In this document: positions 50,719-59,726 of the stretch, piece by piece
Position numbering within the stretch: the first letter of the stretch is position 1
Layout of the letters: the number at the start of each line of letters is the position of its first letter
The notes under the pieces: model-generated
What the model was told of the DNA's origin: nothing
Database searches by the model: none
Seen by the model: the letters and a program-made list of their open reading frames with translations, nothing else
From: JAGSPQ01 sp038206395
Lineage (GTDB): Bacteria > Myxococcota > Myxococcia > Myxococcales > Myxococcaceae
Length of the DNA: 64,000 bases
Assembly (NCBI GenBank): GCA_038206395.1
Contig: JBBRAX010000005.1
Span: 124,001-188,000 of the forward strand
Direction of reading: 5' to 3'
Program-made: the position numbers and the translations under genes

Positions 50719-52692
50719 ATGAAAAAGACCCTCGCCCTGGCCCTCGCGTTGATGTCCTGCCGCACCGAGCTTCCACCTGCAGCGCCTGCGGTCGAAGCGC
50801 TTCCCGCGCCCGCGCCGCTGGTGGTGAAGCGCGTCCGGCTGATGCCCGTCACCGCGATCACCGGCAGCTGGCTGCGCGCGGGCGATCACGTCGACGCGCT
50901 GAGCACCCTGCTCGACCCTCAGACGAAAGAGCCGGTCGCAGTGACCATGCTTCAGAACGTCCTCGTCGGAGCCGTCGAGCCGCTCGACTCCACCCGCGTC
51001 TCGCTGCTGGTGATCCCCGAAGAGGCCGAGATCCTCGCCGTCGCGCAGAACCTCGGCACCATCACCCTCACCCTTCGCCACCCTGAAGACGTCGACGTCC
51101 TCGAGGAACGGGGCCGGGCGACCGTCAACACGCTGCTCTCCGGCGAGCGCACGCGCGTGCTCCACCAAAAGCGCTTCTCGACCATCCAGGTCATCCGCGG
51201 AAGCGGCACGGGCGGCCCCGCCACGACCGATGCGCCTCCCGCCCAGGGCAGCAGCACGCAGGCCGTGCCCGACATGTTCCTGAAGCACTACGGCGTCAAC
51301 CCGACCCTCGAGACAAAGCACGAGCGCTTCAGCACCTTCGCCGCCGACGTCGACACCGCCAGCTACTCCCTCACCCGGGCCTGGCTCGGCCGCGGCGAAT
51401 TGCCCGACGAATCGGCAGTGCGCGTCGAGGAGTTCGTCAACGCCTTCGACTACGCCTACCGCCCGCCGCAGACCGAAGCGTTCGCCGTGCAGGTCGAAGC
51501 CTTTCCCTCGCCCAGCCGACCCGGCTACCACCTGCTTCACATCGGCGTGCAGGGCAAGCAGGTCACCGCGGCCGAGCGCAAGCCGGCGAACCTCGTCTTC
51601 ACCCTCGACGTCTCGGGCAGCATGGCCGGCGACGCGCGCCTCGGCCTGGTGAAGCAGGCGCTGAACCTGCTGGTCGGCCAGCTCAAGCCCGACGACACCG
51701 TCGCGATCGTCGTCTACGGCAGCGCCGCGCGGCTCGTGCTCGCGCCAACGGCGGCGACGGATCGCGATCTGATCCTCGGAGCCATCTCTGGGCTGCAAAC
51801 CGAAGGCAGCACCAACGTCCAGGCCGGCCTCGAGCTCGCCTACGACGTCGCCGCCAAAGCCTTCCGGCCTGACGGCATCAACCGCGTCATCCTCTGCAGC
51901 GACGGCGTCGCGAACAACGGCATCACCACCGCCGACGCGATGTTCGCGCGCGTGAAAAAGAAGGCGGGCCTGGGCATCACGCTGTCCGCGGTCGGCTTTG
52001 GCATGGGCAACTACAACGACGTGCTGATGGAAAAGCTCGCCGACCAGGGCGACGGCAACTACGCCTACGTCGACCGCCTCGAGGAGGCGAAGCGCATCTT
52101 CGTCGAGAACCTCACCGGCACCCTGCAGGTGATCGCCAAAGACGTGAAGCTGCAGCTCGAGTTCAACCCTGCCGCCGTCGAGCGCTACCGGCTGATCGGC
52201 TTCGAGAACCGCCTGCTCGCGAAGAAGGACTTCGCCAACGACGCCGTCGACGCGGGCGACATCGGCGCTGGCCACGCAGTGACGGCCATCTACGAGGTGA
52301 AGCTGAAAGACCGAAGCGAGCCCACGCTCGCCACCTTCCGCGCGCGCTTCAAGCAGCCGAAGGGTGGCACCTCGGGCCTCGTCGAGAAGGCCCTGCCGAT
52401 GTCGGTAGTGACCAACGACCTGCGGACGGCGAGCGGCCCTGCCCGCCTGGGCGTCGTCGTCGCCGGCTTCGCCGAGAAGCTTCGCGGCAGCTACTGGGCG
52501 AGGAACCTGAAGTGGGAGGACCTGCAGTCGATGATGGAACAGCTGCCTCCGCCGGTTCGCAACCAGCCCCGCGTCATCGAGCTCGCGAAGCTTCTCGCCA
52601 CCGCGCGCCGCCTCGACCGCCGCGTCGATCGCTTCGCCGCGCAGAGCCCCGTCAGCGCGATGGACTTCGACCAGCTGCCAAAGATGCCTTGA
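50719..52692 (+). CDS. Lipoprotein fusing a CpaB/RcpC-like domain to a von Willebrand A domain
   Basis: 657 residues. Signal LALALALMSC gives lipidation at Cys14. Residues about 36-160 resemble the RcpC/CpaB domain of Flp pilus assembly (WLRAGDHVDALSTLLDP, TMLQNVLVGAVEPLD, LLVIPEEAEILAVAQNLGTI). A Pro/Ser-rich linker to about 180 leads to a YfbK-type module: FSTFAADVDTASYSLTRAWL, then the VWA core with the MIDAS motif DVSGSM at 297-302, the conserved Thr in TEGSTNVQAGLELAY and the Asp in CSDGVANNG. The family's C-terminal domain ends near 655. YfbK proteins are exported metal-ion adhesion modules. The pilus-type N-terminal domain is unusual. It starts 47 bases after ogt. Confidence 0.82.
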   Translation: MKKTLALALALMSCRTELPPAAPAVEALPAPAPLVVKRVRLMPVTAITGSWLRAGDHVDALSTLLDPQTKEPVAVTMLQNVLVGAVEPLDSTRVSLLVIPEEAEILAVAQNLGTITLTLRHPEDVDVLEERGRATVNTLLSGERTRVLHQKRFSTIQVIRGSGTGGPATTDAPPAQGSSTQAVPDMFLKHYGVNPTLETKHERFSTFAADVDTASYSLTRAWLGRGELPDESAVRVEEFVNAFDYAYRPPQTEAFAVQVEAFPSPSRPGYHLLHIGVQGKQVTAAERKPANLVFTLDVSGSMAGDARLGLVKQALNLLVGQLKPDDTVAIVVYGSAARLVLAPTAATDRDLILGAISGLQTEGSTNVQAGLELAYDVAAKAFRPDGINRVILCSDGVANNGITTADAMFARVKKKAGLGITLSAVGFGMGNYNDVLMEKLADQGDGNYAYVDRLEEAKRIFVENLTGTLQVIAKDVKLQLEFNPAAVERYRLIGFENRLLAKKDFANDAVDAGDIGAGHAVTAIYEVKLKDRSEPTLATFRARFKQPKGGTSGLVEKALPMSVVTNDLRTASGPARLGVVVAGFAEKLRGSYWARNLKWEDLQSMMEQLPPPVRNQPRVIELAKLLATARRLDRRVDRFAAQSPVSAMDFDQLPKMP

Positions 52693-52722
52693 GCGCGAGG
52701 AACACCAGTAGGCTCTGAAGAC

Positions 52723-54048
52723 ATGAAATTCACGATCGCGGTGTGGCTGGTGACGGCGCCTCTGCTGGCGCAGGCCGAGATGTTCAAGATCTACGTGGCC
52801 GAGCGAGACAGCGCCGCGCACAAGGCGGCCGAGCCGCTGGCCGATGGGAAGACCTCGTTCTGGTTTCCGAAGCTCGGGCGCGGCCTCGAGAAGGCCGTCG
52901 AGCTGCTCAGCAACACCGAGAACGAGGTGCAGGTGTTGGTCGCGCAGGGCCAGTACCCGGGCCTGTTCGCGCTGCCCAACGGGCTGCCTGGCGCGAAGGC
53001 AAAGCTGTTGCTGCTCGGTGGTCACTGCCCTGACTGGAAGAAGCGCGATCCTTTCGGGTGCCCGTCTGAGCTGCTGGGCGGCGACTCGCGCCCACAGGCG
53101 ATGCTCGGGTTCGGTGGCAACAAGACGCTGCTGGCCGAGCTGGTCATCAGCGGGTTCCTCTTCGACAGCGCGCCGTCCAATAAGTACGACGCCCGCACCA
53201 ACAGCCTGCTCAAAGGCAGCTCGCGCACCATCCCTTTGCTCGCGCTGAGCCAGGTCGTGGTCGGACATCTGGTGATCGCCGACAACATCTTTCTCAACAG
53301 CGCCCACCGCGCGTTCGAGCTGTACCACTCGCCCGCCTCGAACGAGGCCACCGTCGAGATCGACAACAACTTCTTCCTCAACAACCTCATCCCGCTGAAG
53401 TTCGCTCCCGCGCTCTACAAGGGCTTCAAGACCAAGGCGGTGCGTTTCACCCACAACTCCGTCATCCTCAACTGGCCTTTCAACCCTGACACCACGTCTT
53501 CGAACGTGGGCGCGCTCGAGCTGTACCACCGCGACTGCTGCACCGAGCTGGTGATCGAAGACAACCTCTTCGCCTTCAACCCGGGTGGCGCGATGCAGCA
53601 CGACTGGCCGGTGAACCGCATGGGCCCGCTCGCGATTCGCAACAACCTGTTCTTCATGAATGCGAGCCTGTTTGGAGACGGCCGCCCAGAGGCGGGAGTC
53701 TTCGTCGGCAAGTTCGGGCCCAGCCCCAAGCACCAGGTGATCGCCCTCGCCGCGCACATGGAAGACGACTACCCGTACAAGTTCGAAGGCAACGTCTCCT
53801 TCGACCCGAAGGTCCCGGTGGCGCTGGTCGACCTCCTCGCGGCCGACTCTTCGTCCGTCACTGCCAAGAAGACGGTGATGAATGACATCCGCGGCTTGTT
53901 CGGCATCAACAAAGAGGGTGGCACGGTCGCGATCAAGAACTTCGCGCCGCGAATGGGCCTGGACCTCGAGCACCTTCCCTTCCCTGCCGAGAAGAAGGCC
54001 GAGCCCTATGGCGTGCAGCGCGCCCGGGCCTATGCCCCGGCAAAGTAG
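52723..54048 (+). CDS. Secreted parallel beta-helix-like protein
   Basis: 441 residues with a signal peptide (FTIAVWLVTAPLLAQA). From about residue 60 to 370 the chain has short repeating strands with Asn-rich turns (VVGHLVIADNIFLNSAHRAF, ATVEIDNNFFLNNLIPLKF, ELVIEDNLFAFNPGG, LAIRNNLFFMN), the pattern of right-handed parallel beta-helices as in polysaccharide lyases and adhesins. No catalytic site can be assigned. A few Cys (CPDWKKRDPFGC, DCC) may form disulfides. It begins 30 bases after the VWA lipoprotein and may share its transcript. Confidence 0.7.
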   Translation: MKFTIAVWLVTAPLLAQAEMFKIYVAERDSAAHKAAEPLADGKTSFWFPKLGRGLEKAVELLSNTENEVQVLVAQGQYPGLFALPNGLPGAKAKLLLLGGHCPDWKKRDPFGCPSELLGGDSRPQAMLGFGGNKTLLAELVISGFLFDSAPSNKYDARTNSLLKGSSRTIPLLALSQVVVGHLVIADNIFLNSAHRAFELYHSPASNEATVEIDNNFFLNNLIPLKFAPALYKGFKTKAVRFTHNSVILNWPFNPDTTSSNVGALELYHRDCCTELVIEDNLFAFNPGGAMQHDWPVNRMGPLAIRNNLFFMNASLFGDGRPEAGVFVGKFGPSPKHQVIALAAHMEDDYPYKFEGNVSFDPKVPVALVDLLAADSSSVTAKKTVMNDIRGLFGINKEGGTVAIKNFAPRMGLDLEHLPFPAEKKAEPYGVQRARAYAPAK

Positions 54049-54070
54049 GTGAGCGTTCCCGACATGAAGG

Positions 54071-54085
54071 TGCGCTTCGAGCGCA
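54071..54085 (+). terminator. Short hairpin after the beta-helix gene
   Basis: TGCGCT at 54071-54076 pairs with AGCGCA at 54080-54085 around TCG, 23 bases after the stop. No T-tract follows, so this is only a possible terminator. Confidence 0.25.
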
Positions 54086-54145
54086 ACCAGAGGCAACCGC
54101 TCAGGATTTCGGAAACATAAAAAGCGCGCGGCGCGACAACCCAGC

Positions 54146-55660
54146 ATGACCGTCGCGCGCACCGGAACCCAACCCGCTTTTCGCCCCTCCGCTCCTCCAA
54201 CCACTACCAGCGGAGGAGGAGGAAGCAACGACATCCTCGGCCGACTCCAGACGACAGGAGCCTCGACTGGCGGCGTCCGCGCCTCGACCCAGGCCGCGCA
54301 GGAAGATCTTCCCCGCCTCGAGCAATACCGTGACGCGTTCGAGGCGGCGGGCGCGCGCAACGGCGTGCCTCCAGCGCTGCTCGCAGCGATCGCCAGCCGC
54401 GAGTCCCGCGGCGGCAGCGCGCTCGACAGCACCGGGCACGGCGATGGTGGCAACGGCTTTGGCCTGATGCAGGTCGACATCAACTCGCACACCCCGCGCG
54501 GAGGGCCGTTCAGCCCCGAGCACATCGAGCAGGCCGCCGAGATTCTGCGCGGCAGCCTCGACGACGTTCGAAGGGCTCACCCCAGCTGGTCGCCTGAGCA
54601 GCAGCTGCGGGGCGCCGTCGCCGCCTACAACTTCGGCAGCGGCAACGTGCGCAGCCTCGACGGCATGGATCGCGGCACCACTGGCAACGACTACTCCAGC
54701 GACGTCTGGGCCCGCGCCCAGGCCCTGGCCCCGAGCTTTCCGGGCGGCACGGCCGGCGCTCGTGCGCTGCCGCCCAGTGAATACCAGCAGACGACTGCCG
54801 CTCCGGTGGACCTCGCGACCGGCAACGACACCGGAGCCCTCGTCGCTTTCGGCGCGCGTGGGGCCAGCGTCTCGTCGTTGCAGCAGCGCCTCAATGAGCT
54901 CGGCACCCAGCCGCCCCTGGCGGTCGATGGCAAGTTCGGGCCGCTCACCCAGGCAGCAGTGCGCGAGTTCCAGCAGCGCCGCGGCTTGACCGTCGACGGC
55001 ATCGTCGGCCCCGAGGTGCGCGGCGCGTTCGATGCCGCCAGCGCACAGGCCGCCAGCCCCAATCGCAACTCGGCCACCCTGCCCGCCCTGCGGCCCGGCA
55101 CGCTCGCCAGCACCACCGTGACCAACAGCCCGACGCAGCCCGGCTCGCTGGCCAACGTCAACCCCAACGACCCCACCCTGAGCCGGCTGGCAAATGGCGC
55201 GCTGCGCCCAGGGCAGACCGGGTACTGCGTGCGCACCACGCTCGACAACATGCAGCGGCTGGGCGTGGCCCAACCCGCCGCCACCGGCGAAGACGACGGA
55301 AACAACCCGCGCGGGGCGATGGTGCAGATGATGAACACCAACGGCTGGCGATCGGTCAGCACCCCAGGCTCACACATCGAGACGATTCGCAGCCCCTACG
55401 GCACGGTGCAGGCCAGCGTCATCCCGGCCGCCGAGTACGACCGCCTGGCGCGCGCGGGCCAGATCCCCAGCGGAGCGGTGGTGTTCCAGACCCGCCACGA
55501 CTCGTGGAACACGACCTCGCCCGGCTCGCACGGCTTCGACATGGGCATCGCACGCAACGGCGGCCGGCAGACGTTCAACTACGCCGACATGCACAAGCCG
55601 CTCGTCTACCGCGACGCGCAGTCGGTGGTGCTGCTGGTGCCCGGCACGGCGATGAACTGA
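54146..55660 (+). CDS. Modular cell-wall hydrolase: goose-lysozyme-like, peptidoglycan-binding and Cys/His domain
   Basis: 504 residues. The N-terminal 50 residues are disordered, Thr/Pro/Gly-rich and carry no signal peptide. Residues about 55-195 are a goose-type lysozyme/transglycosylase: PPALLAAIASRESRGGSALD with the catalytic Glu86, then GFGLMQVD and AVAAYNFGSGNV. Residues 234-296 are a peptidoglycan-binding domain (LQQRLNELG, VDGKFGPLTQAAVREFQQRR, VDGIVGPE). Residues about 345-500 hold GYCVRTTLDNMQRLG with Cys361, SHGFDMGIARNGG with His462 and an Asp481, the order of CHAP/NlpC-like amidases or peptidases. Two bond-cleaving domains without a signal peptide suggest export by a contractile or other dedicated system, or release by lysis. 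The start has no strong ribosome site. Confidence 0.78.
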   Translation: MTVARTGTQPAFRPSAPPTTTSGGGGSNDILGRLQTTGASTGGVRASTQAAQEDLPRLEQYRDAFEAAGARNGVPPALLAAIASRESRGGSALDSTGHGDGGNGFGLMQVDINSHTPRGGPFSPEHIEQAAEILRGSLDDVRRAHPSWSPEQQLRGAVAAYNFGSGNVRSLDGMDRGTTGNDYSSDVWARAQALAPSFPGGTAGARALPPSEYQQTTAAPVDLATGNDTGALVAFGARGASVSSLQQRLNELGTQPPLAVDGKFGPLTQAAVREFQQRRGLTVDGIVGPEVRGAFDAASAQAASPNRNSATLPALRPGTLASTTVTNSPTQPGSLANVNPNDPTLSRLANGALRPGQTGYCVRTTLDNMQRLGVAQPAATGEDDGNNPRGAMVQMMNTNGWRSVSTPGSHIETIRSPYGTVQASVIPAAEYDRLARAGQIPSGAVVFQTRHDSWNTTSPGSHGFDMGIARNGGRQTFNYADMHKPLVYRDAQSVVLLVPGTAMN

Positions 55661-55683
55661 AATCACCGCAGCGTCAAGCGGAG

Positions 55684-56010
55684 CTAACGGGCGCGCAGGA
55701 CGCCGTCAACGCGACCCGCCAGCGAGGCCTTGAGCCCCGCGGGGTTCGCCGGCTTGAACCAGTCGCTCTTCTGAAGCTCTGCCACCACGTCGCGCGGCAG
55801 CGCCCAGACCTGCAGCATGTCTTCCCACTCGCCGAGGTTGACCAGCGCCTTCACGTCCTTCCGGCCCGCGAGGCGGCGGTTCAGCGTGTCGATCAACGCC
55901 TCGAGCCCGTCGATTTCCCATTCGTGCTCTTTGCCGTCGAGCCGCACGCTGAAGACGTGGCCGCGGATGTCGAGCACGCGCAGGCCCGCTTCCCCCGTGA
56001 GCTCGAGCAT
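55684..56010 (-). CDS. Small hypothetical protein, probably with a non-standard start further upstream
   Basis: 108 residues from the ATG at 56010: VLDIRGHVFSVRLDGKEHEW, LNRRLAGRKDVKALVNLGEW and DMLQVWALPRDVVAELQ. The same frame stays open and codon-like (strong G/C in third positions) for 52 more codons back to the TAG of the upstream ligase gene (ADRLQTLERLKLLRKPS, LSLSLDLKIDQALGP), yet contains no ATG, GTG or TTG. An ATC at 56163, seven bases after GGGG, is a possible rare start giving about 159 residues. It follows the ligase gene directly and is likely cotranscribed. No family is recognised. Confidence 0.6.
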   Translation of the reverse strand: MLELTGEAGLRVLDIRGHVFSVRLDGKEHEWEIDGLEALIDTLNRRLAGRKDVKALVNLGEWEDMLQVWALPRDVVAELQKSDWFKPANPAGLKASLAGRVDGVLRAR

Positions 56011-56166
56011 CGGGCCCAGGGCCTGGTCGATTTTGAGATCGAGAGAAAGAGACAGGCCGCCCGACAGGAAGCCGTGGTCGCACAGGCAACGCAGCGGCTC
56101 GTCGGGCGGCGACGGCTTTCGCAGCAGCTTCAGCCGTTCGAGGGTCTGGAGGCGATCGGCGATTGC

Positions 56167-57822
56167 CTAGCCCCAGAGGACTTCTTTCTTCTCGCTGTAC
56201 CAGCCGTTCACGCGGTCGTTGTAGCGCTTCTCGATCGCTGCGCGGCGCATCTTCAGCGTCGGGGTGAGCATCCCGTTCTCGGTGGTCCACTCTTCCGCGA
56301 GCAGCACCACCGTCTCGAGCTGCTCATGCGGGTCGAGGCCCTGGTTGATCGCCGCGAGGTGCTGCTTGAGCTCGGCCTCGAGGCGGGCCTTCGCTCCGGC
56401 GCTCTCGAGCTGGTTGCGCGCCTTCATCGACAACACGAGCAGGCCGAACGGCTGACCCATGCCCGCGCCCGAGACGCACGCTTGTTCGACGTCGGGGTGC
56501 GCCAGCAAGCGGTTCTCGATCGGCGCCGGAGCGACGTACTTGCCCTTGCTGGTCTTGAAGAGCTCCTTCACCCGGCCCGTGATCTTCAGGTTGCCAGACG
56601 CGTCGATTTCGCCCTGGTCACCCGTCTTCAAGAAGCCGTCGTCGGTCATCGCCTCGGCGGTCAGCTGCGGCTCTTTGTAGTAGCCGAGCATCGTGGTCGG
56701 GCTCTTCACCTGGATCTCGCCGCCCTCACCGATGCGCGCGGTGACGTTGTCCTGCACCCGGCCGACGCAGCCGACCTTCACTTCACCGGGCCTGGTCATG
56801 TGCGAGTACGAGAAGTTCTCGCTCATGCCGTAACCCTCGAGCAGCTCGAGGCCCAGCTTGCGGTACCAGGCCATCACGCTCGCCGGAATCGGAGCCGAGC
56901 CGCTGCCCGCGAACCGCGCCGCGTCGAGCCCCAGGCCTTTGAGAATCTTCTTCCGCACGATGCCGCCCAGAATCGGAATCGACAGCATCCGGTCGAGCTT
57001 CTTCGGCGGCATCTTGTCGAACACGCCCTGCTGGAACTTCAGCCACAGGCGCGGCACAGAAACGAAGAGCGTCGGACGCGCGCGCTTCAGGTCTTCGACG
57101 AAGGTCTCGAGGCTCTGCGCGAAGAAGACGGTGAAGCCGCGGCAGAAGGTGCCCGTCTCGACGATGGTGCGCTCGAACACGTGCGCCAGCGGCAGGTACG
57201 AGAGCATGCGGTCGTCCTTCGTGACGCCCAGCCGCGCCGCGAGCCCGTCAGACGCGCACATCGTCTCAAAGCTGTGCATCACGCCCTTCGGCACGCCGGT
57301 GCTGCCCGACGTGTAGACGATGGTGGCGAGGTCCGTGGCTGGGCGAACCGGCTTGCCCTCCATCGGTTTCTCGACGGCGATCAGCGATTCCCACTTCAGC
57401 GCGCCTTCCACAGGCGGCGCGAGCGGCAGCGTGATCTGCGGCAGGTCCTTCGGGATGCCGGGCTGCATCGCCGCGAAGCCGTCGAGCTTGCCGATGAAGA
57501 TCAGGCGCGCGCCGCTGTGCTCGATGATCTGGCCAATCGTCTCGGCCGTCAGCGTCGGGTACAGCGGCACCGACACGTGGCCCGACATCCAGATCGCGAG
57601 GTCGGCGAGCAGCCACCACGCGGTGTTCTTCGAGAAGATCGCGATGTTGCTCTTCAAGGGCAGGTTCAAGGACTGGAGGTACGACGCCATGCGCCGCGCC
57701 TCGTCCATGCCCTGGCCGAAGGTGAGCTCCTTGACGACGCCGCCGCCCATCGGCTGCACCAACCAGCGATCGTCCCTGCGGCCTTCTTCGAACGCGTAAA
57801 TCGACTCCAATTGGGTCTTCAT
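56167..57822 (-). CDS. Long-chain fatty-acid--CoA ligase-like AMP-forming enzyme
   Basis: 551 residues from the ATG at 57822, preceded by GAGGG; an ATG at 57879 is less likely. ANL superfamily: TIVYTSGSTGVPKGVMHSFE (A3 loop, near 165-184), LPLAHVFERT (A4), GYGMSEN (A5), KTGDQGE (A7) and ITGRVKELFKTSKGKYVAP (A8) are all present. The GRVKEL...KY form and AHVFER are usual for long-chain acyl-CoA synthetases. It activates fatty acids with ATP and CoA on the inner membrane. A single following small gene overlaps its transcription unit; upstream, 102 bases separate it from the phosphatase gene at the end of the rod-shape cluster. Confidence 0.92.
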   Translation of the reverse strand: MKTQLESIYAFEEGRRDDRWLVQPMGGGVVKELTFGQGMDEARRMASYLQSLNLPLKSNIAIFSKNTAWWLLADLAIWMSGHVSVPLYPTLTAETIGQIIEHSGARLIFIGKLDGFAAMQPGIPKDLPQITLPLAPPVEGALKWESLIAVEKPMEGKPVRPATDLATIVYTSGSTGVPKGVMHSFETMCASDGLAARLGVTKDDRMLSYLPLAHVFERTIVETGTFCRGFTVFFAQSLETFVEDLKRARPTLFVSVPRLWLKFQQGVFDKMPPKKLDRMLSIPILGGIVRKKILKGLGLDAARFAGSGSAPIPASVMAWYRKLGLELLEGYGMSENFSYSHMTRPGEVKVGCVGRVQDNVTARIGEGGEIQVKSPTTMLGYYKEPQLTAEAMTDDGFLKTGDQGEIDASGNLKITGRVKELFKTSKGKYVAPAPIENRLLAHPDVEQACVSGAGMGQPFGLLVLSMKARNQLESAGAKARLEAELKQHLAAINQGLDPHEQLETVVLLAEEWTTENGMLTPTLKMRRAAIEKRYNDRVNGWYSEKKEVLWG

Positions 57823-57924
57823 CAGGTGTGCCCTCGGGGGAAAGCCTGAGGTTTCCCTCGCCGGGAGGGTTGGGATCAAGCCTTCGGTGCACTCAAAGTT
57901 ATCGAATGCGAGGTTCGGCTTTCT

Positions 57925-58575
57925 CTAAGGCCAGTCGAGCAGCTCGCGGGGGTGGGCAATCAGCCGCTTCGCCCCTGCGTTCAGCAGCTCTGCCCGCCCG
58001 CGAAAGCCCCACAGCACGCCGACGGGCAGCATCTTCGCCGCGACTGCGGTCTTGATGTCGATCGCCGTGTCGCCGACGAAGACGCAGTCGGCCGGGTCCA
58101 CCCCCAGCGCCGCCGCGATCTCGAGCGCCGCTGCCGGGTCGGGCTTCCGCTTCACGTTCACCCGTTCACCGCGCACCGCGTGAAACGGCCACTTCCCGAA
58201 CCGGCGCTTCACGAGCTCGACAGTGAAGTCGTCGCGCTTGTTCGACAGCACCGCCAGCGGCACCTTCGCCGCGACCAGCGCATCCAGCAGCTCGGCGATG
58301 CCCTCGTACGGCCGCGTGTCCTGATCGATGCGGGCCGCATACCGCGCACGGTAGTCGTCGACGAACGCCTGCACCTGCGCGTCTTCCAGCGAAGGAGCTG
58401 CCAGCCGCGCCAGGTGCTCGACGCCTTCGCCGATGAAGTTTTGGTAGTCGGGCAGCGGGTGCTGCTTCCAGCCGCGTGCGGCCAGCGCCTCGTTCATCGC
58501 GCCGGCGATGTCGCCCAGCGAGTCGGCCAGCGTGCCGTCGAGGTCGAAGATCGCGGCACGAAACGGCAGCTTCAA
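57925..58575 (-). CDS. gph: HAD-family phosphoglycolate-phosphatase-like hydrolase
   Basis: 216 residues from a TTG at 58575 overlapping the rodA stop (TTGA). FRAAIFDLDGTLADS supplies motif I with the nucleophile and acid/base Asp, LAVLSNKRD motif II, KRKPDP motif III (Lys) and FVGDTAIDI motif IV. The helical cap domain is of the Gph/PgmB type. It removes phosphate from 2-phosphoglycolate or a related small molecule. Placement at the end of a rod-shape operon is unusual but the coupling by overlap looks real. The gene symbol is based on family only. Confidence 0.8.
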   Translation of the reverse strand: MKLPFRAAIFDLDGTLADSLGDIAGAMNEALAARGWKQHPLPDYQNFIGEGVEHLARLAAPSLEDAQVQAFVDDYRARYAARIDQDTRPYEGIAELLDALVAAKVPLAVLSNKRDDFTVELVKRRFGKWPFHAVRGERVNVKRKPDPAAALEIAAALGVDPADCVFVGDTAIDIKTAVAAKMLPVGVLWGFRGRAELLNAGAKRLIAHPRELLDWP

Positions 58576-59726
58576 AAGATGTACCTGCGCATGCCGATGT
58601 TCACCAACAGCCCGATGCCGATCATCACCGACACCATCGAGCTGCCGCCGTAGCTCATCAGGGGCAAGGTGATGCCGGTGATGGGAAGCAGCCCCGTCAC
58701 CATTCCGATGTTCTCGAACACCTGCCAGAAGATCATCGCCGCCACGCCCACCGCGACGAACGCGCCGAACCTGTCTCTCGCGCTGTACGCCACGCCCAGC
58801 GAGCCGACGAGAATCACGCCGTACAGCAGCAGCAGCAGCATGCAACGAAGGAAGCCCTGCTCTTCCGCCCAGACCGAGAAGATGAAGTCGGTGTGCTGCT
58901 CGGGCAGGTAGCGAAGGCCCGTCTGCGTTCCGTCTTTCCAGCCCTTGCCCGTCATTCCGCCCGAGCCCACCGCAATCTTCGACTGCATCGCGTGGTAGTT
59001 CGTGCCCTTCAGGTCGGCCTGCGGGTCGAGCCACCCGGCGATGCGGCCGTCCTGGTGCTTCTTCAGGTAGTGCCGAACGATGGTGAACTTCGGCTCGGTT
59101 TGCGGGCGGACGTAGTCGTTCCACATCACGCCGAAGCCCGCGACGGCGCAGATGCCGATCGCGAGCAGCACCGTCCATCGCACGCGCGCAAAGAGAATCA
59201 TCGTCGCCGCGGTGAACACCATCATCAGCGCGGTGCCGAGGTCAGGCTGCACCAGCACCAGCAGAATCGGAACCACGCCGATCGCCATCGGCACCGCCAG
59301 CCGAAGAAAGCCGTAGTGCCCTTCTTTTCCCGGCCGGAAGTCGTCGTGGAAATAGCGCGCGTACATCAGCACCATGCCGATCTTCATGAACTCGGCGGGC
59401 TGCACCCGCAGCGGGCCGAGCACGATCCAGCTCTCGGCGCCCTTCGCGGTGTGGCCGAAGAACTTCAAAGAGACGAGCGCCGCGATGTTCACCAGGTAGA
59501 TGGGCAGCGCCATGCGGTGAATGAAGCGGTAGTCGAAGGCCGCCACGCCCAGCACCGCGATTAAGCCCACCGCCAGGTACAGCGACTGCGCGCCCCACAG
59601 CGGGTTGTTTGGCGGCCGCGACGCGCTGACCAGGTTGTAGATGCCGACGAGCGCCGTCAGCACCGTCGCGCCGACCAGCACCCAGGGCACGTTGAGCAAC
59701 ATCCGCCGTTCGACGCGCAACGCCAT
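58572..59726 (-). CDS. rodA: Rod-shape-determining peptidoglycan polymerase RodA
   Basis: 384 residues from the ATG at 59726, which overlaps the mrdA stop (TGATG). About ten membrane helices. SEDS signatures: RVQPAEFMKIGMVL near 120, VLVQPDLGTALMM, GWKDGTQTGLRYLPEQHTDF split as GTQTGLRYLP and EQHTDFIFSV, and LPLMSYGGSSM near the end. RodA polymerises lipid II glycan strands with PBP2 in the elongasome. Gene order mreC-mreD-mrdA-rodA is the classical one. Confidence 0.95.
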   Translation of the reverse strand: MALRVERRMLLNVPWVLVGATVLTALVGIYNLVSASRPPNNPLWGAQSLYLAVGLIAVLGVAAFDYRFIHRMALPIYLVNIAALVSLKFFGHTAKGAESWIVLGPLRVQPAEFMKIGMVLMYARYFHDDFRPGKEGHYGFLRLAVPMAIGVVPILLVLVQPDLGTALMMVFTAATMILFARVRWTVLLAIGICAVAGFGVMWNDYVRPQTEPKFTIVRHYLKKHQDGRIAGWLDPQADLKGTNYHAMQSKIAVGSGGMTGKGWKDGTQTGLRYLPEQHTDFIFSVWAEEQGFLRCMLLLLLYGVILVGSLGVAYSARDRFGAFVAVGVAAMIFWQVFENIGMVTGLLPITGITLPLMSYGGSSMVSVMIGIGLLVNIGMRRYIF

